Shown: positions 9,333 through 13,650 of the stretch, piece after piece
Layout of the letters: each line of letters starts with the position of its first letter
How positions within the stretch are numbered: position 1 is the first letter of the stretch
Source of the DNA: an uncultured Flavobacteriales bacterium
GTDB lineage: Bacteria; Bacteroidota; Bacteroidia; Flavobacteriales; Flavobacteriaceae
Assembly (NCBI GenBank): GCA_913009535.1
Contig: CAJVXR010000035.1
Location: 1-13,650, forward strand
Direction: 5' to 3'
Length of the DNA: 13,650 bases
The notes under the pieces: model-generated
Told to the model about the DNA's origin: nothing
What the model saw: the letters and a program-made list of their open reading frames with translations, nothing else
The model's database searches: none
Position numbers and translations under genes: made by a program

Positions 9333-10928
9333 TTAAAGTTCTATTATAGTGAATTTATTATTAAGCGGTGAAATATTTTCTTTTAATATTTTTATAAAAT
9401 TCTCTCCGTATTCCGAATAGAATTCAGAAAAATTAACAGATCTTTCTTGCAGTGAGTTATTCGGAAATAATTCATTCTGTAATGAAGTAATTCTAGATAA
9501 ATCTGAATGATATTTCTTTTTATTAGCTTTCAACAATCTCTTTTCTAAATTTATTAAGCCTTTTAGTTGTTTTTTTTCTTGAGCGTTAACAGCTCCCAAA
9601 AAACTAATATCCGTAAGTTTAGTTACTTCTCTTAAATTATTAAATTGTTTCATTAAAAATAATTTTTGGTCATCAAAATTAAATTTTGCAGATGCTAATA
9701 ATTTAGTTTTAGATGCTATTAAATTATTTTGATTCAAAAATAGCTCGTTTACACTAGTATTTACTTTACTTAATTTATCGAATTGTTTTTTCTTTACTAA
9801 CAAAACCGAGTTTCTATTTAAAAGTATTGGAAAACACAAATCTGATTCATCAAAGCATTTTTTTAATTCTAACCAATATGAAATTTCAGACCCACCGCCA
9901 ACATAACATATATTGGGAAGGATTGTCTCCTGATACAAAGGTCTTAACAAAACATTCGGAGAGAAGTTTTCAGGATGAATGTTTAGTTCATTAATAATCT
10001 CATCTTTTGTCCAAATAAATTTTTGGTCATCAGTTGAAAAACCATCTTTATGATTAATAATTCTATTTCTCGAATCCTTAGATAGGTAAAATAAATTTAT
10101 TTTTCTAGGGTTAACTTGAGCTTTATATTGTTTATTTTTTAAATCATCAATTGTTTTTAACGAATTGTTAAAAATAAGATTGTTAATTAATTCATTTTTA
10201 ATGATGGGTGAAAATATTTTTTTTAATTCTCGTTCATTAGAATCTAAAATAACAAGTTTATATTTTTGAAATAACTCGTGAACAAGTTTCCTTGTTGCCT
10301 CAGATAAATCTTTAGATTTTATATATGATTCTTCAAATAACTTAACGAGTTTATTTGAATTGATATTATTTGGCAATAATTGAGAGAATTTATCTAAAGT
10401 AGGTTTTAAATTACTAGTTAAAAACTTACCAACTTCGCCATTTTGATCTGACTCCCATTTAATGTTTTGATCCTTATATTTAAAACTTCTAATTTCTTCA
10501 AAATCATGATCTTCAGTTGCCATCCAGTATACTGGTATAAAGTTAAATTTGGGATATTTAACTTTTAATTCTTCTGTTAAGTTAATTGTTGAAATTATTT
10601 TGTAAAGAAAATATAAAGGACCTGTAAATAAACAAAGTTGATGACCTGTTGTTACTGTAAACGTATCCTCATCAGCGATTGAGTTAATACTATGTTTTAG
10701 CTCATCAGAAATATTTATATCAGAATACTGTTTAACCAAAACATCTCTTAAAGTTAATCTATCCGCTTTTTTAAAATTTTCTTTTTTTGAAAGTATTTGG
10801 TTATTAAAGCTTTCAAGACTAGGTTTATTATTATAAAAAGGTGTTAAATCATCTGCCCCTTCAATGTAATCACAAAAGAGTGAATTGAAATAATTAGTAT
10901 CTCTATATGAAATATATCTATTAGACAT
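9333..10928 (-). CDS. bshC: Putative cysteine ligase BshC, bacillithiol biosynthesis
   Basis: Adds cysteine to glucosaminyl-malate, the last step of bacillithiol synthesis, in the cytoplasm. The 531 aa agree with the family. Residues 91-105 contain TTGHQLCLFTGP (His96), and residues 137-143 hold ATEDHDF (His141) after FIPVYWM. Both are hallmark segments of the Rossmann-like core, which resembles nucleotidyltransferases. The later part (about 380-500) is rich in Lys, Leu and Asn and fits the coiled-coil arm of BshC. Cys348-type positions cannot be assigned from this alone. The ATG at 10928 matches the family N-terminus (ISYRDTNYFNSLFCDYIEG). It is the first gene of the right-hand minus-strand block; bshA and bshB are not in the window, which is normal for Bacteroidota. 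Confidence 0.92.
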   Translation of the reverse strand: MSNRYISYRDTNYFNSLFCDYIEGADDLTPFYNNKPSLESFNNQILSKKENFKKADRLTLRDVLVKQYSDINISDELKHSINSIADEDTFTVTTGHQLCLFTGPLYFLYKIISTINLTEELKVKYPKFNFIPVYWMATEDHDFEEIRSFKYKDQNIKWESDQNGEVGKFLTSNLKPTLDKFSQLLPNNINSNKLVKLFEESYIKSKDLSEATRKLVHELFQKYKLVILDSNERELKKIFSPIIKNELINNLIFNNSLKTIDDLKNKQYKAQVNPRKINLFYLSKDSRNRIINHKDGFSTDDQKFIWTKDEIINELNIHPENFSPNVLLRPLYQETILPNICYVGGGSEISYWLELKKCFDESDLCFPILLNRNSVLLVKKKQFDKLSKVNTSVNELFLNQNNLIASKTKLLASAKFNFDDQKLFLMKQFNNLREVTKLTDISFLGAVNAQEKKQLKGLINLEKRLLKANKKKYHSDLSRITSLQNELFPNNSLQERSVNFSEFYSEYGENFIKILKENISPLNNKFTIIEL

Positions 10929-10949
10929 TAATTTATATTGATTAGTAAA

Positions 10950-10971
10950 TATAATATAGTTTAATATTATA
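10950..10971. repeat. AT-only inverted repeat in the bshC / M14 divergent gap
   Basis: Two 8-bp arms, TATAATAT (10950-10957) and ATATTATA (10964-10971), flank a 6-base centre. They lie beside the candidate bshC -7 box, over the expected transcription start. Because both arms are pure A/T in an AT-rich gap, chance is a real explanation. Confidence 0.3.
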
Positions 10972-10975
10972 ATTG

Positions 10976-10983
10976 CAAAAGTA
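10976..10983 (-). promoter_or_regulatory. Candidate -7 promoter element for bshC
   Basis: The minus strand reads TACTTTTG, a perfect match to the Bacteroidota -7 consensus TAnnTTTG. It stands 47 bases upstream of the bshC ATG in the 105-bp divergent gap, predicting a leader of about 40 nt. No TTG occurs at the -33 position. The opposing M14 gene has only a weak match (TAGTTTTC at 10992-10999) on the plus strand. Confidence 0.45.
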
Positions 10984-11033
10984 TAATTAATTAGTTTTCT
11001 TTATGTAATATACATATCCCTAAATAACCGATT

Positions 11034-13505
11034 ATGAAAAATTTACCTCTAATATTTTTGATATCCTTATTAAGCTATAATTCAACATATTCTCAAGAGG
11101 TCAAGTCTCCATCTGAATTTTTAGGCTATGAACTAGGAACTCAGTTTTCAAGACACAGTCAAGTATTAGATTACTTTAAGTACGTTAGTTCTGAATTATC
11201 TAACCAAGTGGTTCTTGAAAAATATGGTGAAACTAACGAAAGAAGACCTCTATATGTTTCATATATCTCCTCAGCTGAAAACATAAAAAATATAGAAAAT
11301 ATTAGATTGAATAATTTAAAACATGCTGGTATTATTGATGGTGATGGTGATACTTCAGATAATAAAGCTATTGTTTGGCTAAGTTATAATGTACATGGAA
11401 ATGAATCTTCAAGTACTGAAGCTGCAATGAAGACACTATACAAACTTGTTACAGATAATAATAATTGGCTAGACAATACAATTGTTATTTTAGACCCATG
11501 TATTAATCCAGATGGTAGAGATAGGTATGCTAACTGGTTTAACCAAAATGTTACAATCCCCCTAAATACAGATCCAAACGCAAGAGAGCACAATGAACCT
11601 TGGCCAGGCGGTAGGGCTAATCATTATCTATTTGATTTAAATCGTGATTGGGCTTGGGTAACACAAAAGGAATCAAGAGATAGGTTAAAGGTATATAACA
11701 AATGGTTACCACACATTCATGTAGATTTTCATGAGCAAGGAATTGACATGCCTTATTACTTTGCGCCTGCTGCAGAACCCTTACATGAACAAATTACTGA
11801 TTGGCAAAGAAAATTTCAAAAAGAAATTGGAAATAATCACGCTAAGTATTTTGACAAAAATGGTTGGCTTTATTTTACTAAAGAAACATTTGATCTTTTA
11901 TACCCAAGCTATGGTGATACCTATCCAACATTTTTAGGTGCAATAGGCATGACTTATGAGCAAGCAGGTGGAGGAGATGCTGGATTAGGTGTCCTTAATT
12001 CAGAAAATGAAATACTTTCTTTAAAAGACAGAATTAATCATCATACAACAACAGGGTTATCCACAGTAGAAATCTCCTCTAAAAATGCTGATAGGCTGAA
12101 CAATGAGTTTATTGGTTTTTTCAAATCTCAAAAAAATAATAAAACTAATTATGTAATTCAGGGAAATAAAGATAAAGTCAAAAGCTTAACTAGCTTGTTA
12201 GATTATCATGAAATAAAATATGCTTTTGCTAAGAACAACGATAAAATTAGTGGTTACAGTTATTTAATGAATAAAGACACTAAAGTTGAAATAAACAAAA
12301 ATGATTTAATTATAAAAACCAATCAACCTAAGGGTAGATTAGTTGAAATCTTATTTGAACAAAAAACAAAATTATCAAACCCTCTAACTTATGATATTAC
12401 AGCTTGGAGCTTACCTTATGCATATGGACTAGAAGCTTCAGTAATAAAACAAGACATAGAAACTATAAACCATGAATTTAATTTTGAAGTAAACAAAATC
12501 AATTTAAATTCTATGGGATATGTTTTTGACTGGAGTAGTTTAGTTGATGCACAGTTTTTAACAGAACTGTTAAATAATAATTTTAAAGTTAGATACACTA
12601 CAAAAACAGTTACAACAAACGGTAAAAAATTCAATCCAGGATCACTAATAGTTTTAGATAGGGATCAAAACATTACTGATTTTCATAAATCCATTATTGA
12701 CTTAGCAAATTCTCATAACAGAAGATCTCATGATATATTAACAGGTATTTCTGAAAATGGCCCAGATCTAGGTTCATCTGATGTTAAATTAATTCACAAA
12801 TCAAAAGTAGCAGTATTAACAGGTGATCGAATATCGTCTCTAAATTATGGGGCAATCTGGCACTTTTTTGAAAAACAATTAAACTACCCACTTATCCATC
12901 TAAATTATGATACATTTAATAGCGTTGATCTTTCCTTAATAGATGTTTTGATTCTCCCAAGCGGGTTTTATAAATCTAATAAGGAAAATAGTAACGTGCT
13001 TAAAGATTGGGTTTCTGGCGGCGGCAAAGTAATTGCACTCGATAGGGCACTTAATAGTTTAACAAATTTAGACATTGGATTAGAAAAAAATCTAAATGAA
13101 AATGAGAATGAGAATGAGATCAATAAGCTAGTAAAATATAATGAAAGAAATGAAAGCAGAATTAACCAATCGATTTCAGGGGCTATATTTAAAATAAATC
13201 TAGACAATACTCACCCCATGGCTTATGGATATAAGGATAATTATTATTTTTCTCTAAAGATCGGTAACAGCTCATATAAATTGCTTGAAAATGGATATAA
13301 TGTAGGGTACCTAAACAATAGACCAAAGCCTACATCTGGTTTCGCAGGTGAAAAAGCATTAGATAAAATTAGTAATTCATTAGTGTTTGGACATCAAAAT
13401 TATGGAAGTGGAAGTTTTATTTACATGGTAGATAATCCACTATTTAGAAGTTTTTGGGAAAATGGAAAATTATTATTAGTTAATTCTATTTTCTTTGTGG
13501 ATTAA
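11034..13505 (+). CDS. Exported M14 family zinc carboxypeptidase-like protein with C-terminal GATase1-like domain
   Basis: Secreted or periplasmic metallopeptidase of the carboxypeptidase A (M14) superfamily, 823 aa. A signal peptide (1-20) ends TYS before Gln21. The catalytic domain (about 35-350) shows zinc ligands His121 and Glu124 in VHGNES, and a likely third ligand, His233, in VDFHEQG. Substrate carboxylate-binding candidates are Arg162 in NPDGR and Asn203-Arg204 in DLNRDW. Glu309 in MTYEQAGG is the likely general base. After a middle region without a recognised fold, residues of about 588-680 resemble a glutamine amidotransferase-like flavodoxin fold (VAVLTGD, then DVLILPSGFY and LKDWVSGGGKVIALD). 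No catalytic Cys is present in it. An Asn-Glu repeat tract follows at 688-695. There is no evident type IX sorting domain. It is transcribed away from bshC and converges on ftsY. The exact substrate is unknown. Confidence 0.9.
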   Translation: MKNLPLIFLISLLSYNSTYSQEVKSPSEFLGYELGTQFSRHSQVLDYFKYVSSELSNQVVLEKYGETNERRPLYVSYISSAENIKNIENIRLNNLKHAGIIDGDGDTSDNKAIVWLSYNVHGNESSSTEAAMKTLYKLVTDNNNWLDNTIVILDPCINPDGRDRYANWFNQNVTIPLNTDPNAREHNEPWPGGRANHYLFDLNRDWAWVTQKESRDRLKVYNKWLPHIHVDFHEQGIDMPYYFAPAAEPLHEQITDWQRKFQKEIGNNHAKYFDKNGWLYFTKETFDLLYPSYGDTYPTFLGAIGMTYEQAGGGDAGLGVLNSENEILSLKDRINHHTTTGLSTVEISSKNADRLNNEFIGFFKSQKNNKTNYVIQGNKDKVKSLTSLLDYHEIKYAFAKNNDKISGYSYLMNKDTKVEINKNDLIIKTNQPKGRLVEILFEQKTKLSNPLTYDITAWSLPYAYGLEASVIKQDIETINHEFNFEVNKINLNSMGYVFDWSSLVDAQFLTELLNNNFKVRYTTKTVTTNGKKFNPGSLIVLDRDQNITDFHKSIIDLANSHNRRSHDILTGISENGPDLGSSDVKLIHKSKVAVLTGDRISSLNYGAIWHFFEKQLNYPLIHLNYDTFNSVDLSLIDVLILPSGFYKSNKENSNVLKDWVSGGGKVIALDRALNSLTNLDIGLEKNLNENENENEINKLVKYNERNESRINQSISGAIFKINLDNTHPMAYGYKDNYYFSLKIGNSSYKLLENGYNVGYLNNRPKPTSGFAGEKALDKISNSLVFGHQNYGSGSFIYMVDNPLFRSFWENGKLLLVNSIFFVD
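13095..13118 (+). repeat. Four tandem 6-bp units inside the M14 gene
   Basis: One AATGAA followed by three AATGAG units, encoding four Asn-Glu pairs (residues 688-695). The unit is a multiple of three, so copy-number change would alter linker length without shifting the frame. It lies between the GATase-like part and the final segment, as expected for a flexible linker. Confidence 0.75.
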
Positions 13506-13525
13506 ATAATATAGATCTTATCTCT

Positions 13526-13650
13526 TTAATTTTTAAAGAAAGAATCTACAAATTCATGTTTATTAAAAACCTGAAGGTCATCAATCGACTCTCCTACTCC
13601 AATATATTTAACAGGAATTTTGAATTCATCACTAATTCCAATAACAACAC
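13526..13650 (-). CDS. ftsY: Signal recognition particle receptor FtsY, C-terminal fragment
   Basis: The last 40 codons and TAA stop of FtsY, the SRP receptor GTPase that docks ribosome-SRP complexes at the inner membrane. The rest lies beyond the right edge. My reading of the minus strand gives IPVKYIGVGESIDDLQVFN followed by a FVDSFF ending. That matches the C-terminal G5/closing region of the SRP GTPase NG domain; the short DLQVFN and FVDSFF pieces favour FtsY over Ffh, which continues into an M domain. The stop is 20 bp from the end of the convergent M14 gene. Confidence 0.88.
   Translation of the reverse strand, partial: VVIGISDEFKIPVKYIGVGESIDDLQVFNKHEFVDSFFKN

Noticed and set aside
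10992..10999. TAGTTTTC as a -7 box for the plus-strand M14 gene
   Set aside because: Last base deviates from TAnnTTTG and the nearest upstream TTG (10973-10975) is spaced too closely at 16 bases.
13523..13539. TCTTTAA-ttt-TTAAAGA hairpin between the convergent M14 and ftsY ends
   Set aside because: Pure AT-rich 7-bp stem that overlaps the ftsY stop codon and lacks a T-run on either side, so I do not call it a terminator.
1..13650. Search for a defence, mobile or otherwise novel multi-gene system
   Set aside because: Every gene belongs to a recognised core or common exported family; there are no integrase, transposase, direct-repeat array or tRNA signatures.

Overview
This is a 13.65 kb stretch of AT-rich chromosome (roughly 30% GC by eye), packed with genes. 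It most probably comes from a marine or otherwise low-GC Flavobacteriia-type member of the Bacteroidota. The evidence is the gene set and order (bshC, guaA, a LysM/PBP1-like exported protein, pyrG, yidC, mnmA, an S8 peptidase). Also, no start codon has a convincing Shine-Dalgarno sequence, two leaders carry TAnnTTTG-type -7 boxes, and the exported proteins have signal peptides that end just before a Gln. I cannot name the genus from sequence alone.

Layout: Positions 1-10928 hold seven genes, all on the minus strand and read from right to left. The right-hand block is bshC (bacillithiol synthesis), guaA (GMP synthetase) and a LysM/PBP1-like exported protein; the last two are separated by a single base. 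The left-hand block is pyrG (CTP synthase), yidC (membrane insertase; its start overlaps the pyrG stop by one base), mnmA (tRNA 2-thiolation) and an exported S8 subtilisin-like protease that runs off the left edge. A candidate promoter lies in the 66-bp gap before pyrG and another before bshC, suggesting two transcription units. At 11034-13505 a large exported M14 zinc carboxypeptidase-like protein is encoded on the plus strand, divergent from bshC. The right edge holds the last 40 codons of ftsY on the minus strand, converging on the M14 gene with 20 bp between them.

How the genes fit together: guaA and pyrG make GMP and CTP using glutamine as ammonia donor. GuaA and MnmA both use a PP-loop to adenylate their substrate. 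YidC and FtsY both serve membrane protein insertion. BshC completes the main low-molecular-weight thiol of this lineage. Three genes encode proteins for export: a cell-wall-associated LysM protein and two peptidases.

There are no tRNAs, rRNAs, mobile elements, CRISPR arrays or defence genes that I can see, and no intergenic stretch exceeds about 105 bp. This is an ordinary core-genome region. The most interesting points are the little-characterised LysM/PBP1-like protein tied to guaA, the GATase-like tail on the M14 peptidase, the short inverted repeat in the pyrG leader, and the shared Gln-at-+1 signal cleavage pattern.
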